The notes beneath the pieces were generated by a model. The model made no database searches, was not told where the DNA came from, and saw only the letters and a list, made by a program, of their open reading frames with translations. A stretch of 37,905 bases of DNA from contig NC_049979.1 in the NCBI RefSeq assembly GCF_000003815.2, positions 13,697,571 to 13,735,475 on the forward strand. Reading direction: 5' to 3'. The DNA comes from Branchiostoma floridae. Its lineage: Eukaryota; Chordata; Leptocardii; Amphioxiformes; Branchiostomatidae. Both the position numbers and the translations under genes were made by a program. Of the stretch, positions 37,093 to 37,905 are shown piece by piece; the stretch's first letter is position 1, and each line of letters opens with the position of its first letter.

Positions 37093-37905
37093 ATACTGCG
37101 TCATGACTTCTTCAGCTGCTTCCTCCCATCATTGGGGGTTTCGCCCCCTAGCAGGACCCCCTCCGGGAGGCGGGGCAGGCAGTGTGGCCAATACTGCCTA
37201 GTCATGACCTTTCCAATCACGTTCATTGCTTCGGATCCAGATCCATCGTGATGAGCGTTCTGCTTCTTCTGTTAGTCTTCTGGTAGCATCTCTCCTCCTT
37301 TTCCCATTTACACCAACTACCCCTAGTGCCTTCCACACTGACTGGCCAATAAAGCCTCTGGTCCCGACCTCCACTGGGAAACATTGTGTCTTCCATCCTT
37401 GGTCTTTGCAATTTTGAACAAGTTCCTGATACTTCAAGGCCTTTCTTTCATGGGCTTCCTCTAGTCTCTCTTCCCATGGAACAGTCAGTTCCAGAAGGAC
37501 TACTTGCTTTGTCTGACTTGACTTCAGGATCACATCCGGTCTTAGACTTGTTGTTACTACTTCTTCTGGAAAGATCAACTTCTTGTCTAGGTCGACTTGT
37601 AAGACCCAATCTTTTGCTGTGTTGAATATCCCTACATCTTTCCCTCTTTCCTTCTTTCCTTTCCTCGCTTCCCCCTCTCTCAAGAATCTGATGAACTGCG
37701 GCCCCTTTCTGACCTGTTGCTTGTTTCTCGTCCTTTCCTCTTCAAGCACTGCTGCCAATACCCTCAGCACCTTGTCGTGCCTCCACCGGTATCTTCCTTG
37801 GCTCAAGGCCACTGGGCATCCTGACAGAATATGGCTCAATGATCCTCTTTTGCCGCACAGGCCACAGTTCCTCTCTTCTTGCATCCCCACATTTTCTTGT
37901 TTGCT
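37093..37905 (-). mobile_element. 3' end of an RLE-type non-LTR retrotransposon
   Basis: A minus-strand ORF is open from the window edge (37905) to TAG at 37198-37200, ~235 residues of C-terminal polyprotein. It has a zinc knuckle C-x2-C-x7-H-x4-C (CGLCGKRGSLSHILSGC) followed by GRYRWRHDKVL, then RPDVILKSS and VVLLELTVPWE. These match the CCHC finger plus (K/R)PD-x(n)-E/D restriction-like endonuclease domain at the C-terminus of R2/NeSL/Hero-type elements. The reverse transcriptase would lie upstream, outside the window. The ~100-bp 3' tail is G+C-rich (near 37135-37180). The copy sits downstream of NUDT22 exon 4 in antisense, probably in an intron. The intact frame over 700 bp suggests a young insertion. 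Confidence 0.82.
37198..37905 (-). CDS. Retrotransposon ORF, C-terminal CCHC + restriction-like endonuclease
   Basis: This is the ORF of the element above, 5' partial at the window edge. No methionine is needed because the frame stays open to the last base. The Lys/Arg/Glu-rich linker between the zinc knuckle and the RPD motif (about 37640-37740) is typical of DNA-binding polyproteins. After the endonuclease motifs come a conserved-looking GFIGQSVWKALG segment and a basic tail. It shows no stop codon or frameshift. It is unlikely to be a host gene. Confidence 0.8.
   Translation of the reverse strand, partial: SKQENVGMQEERNCGLCGKRGSLSHILSGCPVALSQGRYRWRHDKVLRVLAAVLEEERTRNKQQVRKGPQFIRFLREGEARKGKKERGKDVGIFNTAKDWVLQVDLDKKLIFPEEVVTTSLRPDVILKSSQTKQVVLLELTVPWEERLEEAHERKALKYQELVQNCKDQGWKTQCFPVEVGTRGFIGQSVWKALGVVGVNGKRRRDATRRLTEEAERSSRWIWIRSNERDWKGHD

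Overview
This is eukaryotic, intron-rich DNA of about 60% A+T. It carries eight recognisable animal nuclear genes, each split into four to eight short exons with consensus splice sites. The proteins look like chordate orthologues, yet the genes are compact and the introns hold short TIR/foldback elements, a SINE-like repeat and a non-LTR retrotransposon of the restriction-like-endonuclease type. The palindromes TAACGTTA and TACATGTA recur. My best guess is a cephalochordate (lancelet, Branchiostoma-like) genome scaffold; this is inferred from gene structure and repeat character and was not checked against a database. Three runs of N (100, 261 and 100 bases) mark assembly gaps.

Layout, left to right: MRPS18A/mL66 (+, 821-2258, 5' exon not found); GNPNAT1 (-, 7828-4047); CRLS1 cardiolipin synthase (+, 8899-12138); ZFYVE21 (-, 21969-15976); a TTC9-family TPR gene (-, 24783-23363); NDUFAF1 (+, 25770-28133, one piece lost in a gap); RSPH9 (-, 31793-29128); a broken partial copy of NUDT22 (+, 32617-33171); NUDT22 itself (+, 35146 to beyond 36916, 3' exons outside the window); and the 3' end of an RLE-type non-LTR retrotransposon (-, 37905-37093) downstream of NUDT22 exon 4.

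The neighbours do not form one pathway. Three act in mitochondria (mL66 in the ribosome, CRLS1 in cardiolipin synthesis, NDUFAF1 in complex I assembly). GNPNAT1 and NUDT22 both touch nucleotide-sugar metabolism. RSPH9 is an axonemal radial-spoke part and ZFYVE21 an endosomal FYVE protein. The genes are arranged as convergent pairs with nearby poly(A) signals (MRPS18A/GNPNAT1, CRLS1/ZFYVE21, NDUFAF1/RSPH9) and divergent pairs (GNPNAT1/CRLS1, TTC9/NDUFAF1).

I found no new multi-gene system. The most interesting material is mobile: two foldback elements that share TACTCTCCAAG termini and have 9-bp target duplications; two TAGYCTG-ended insertions, also with 9-bp duplications, one of them inside the NUDT22 pseudogene; and two tiny palindromic inserts built on AAGGAGG/CCTCCTT. 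Gene-level oddities are a start codon that abuts a splice donor plus a GC-AG intron in GNPNAT1, and an extra Ser/Pro-rich exon in ZFYVE21.
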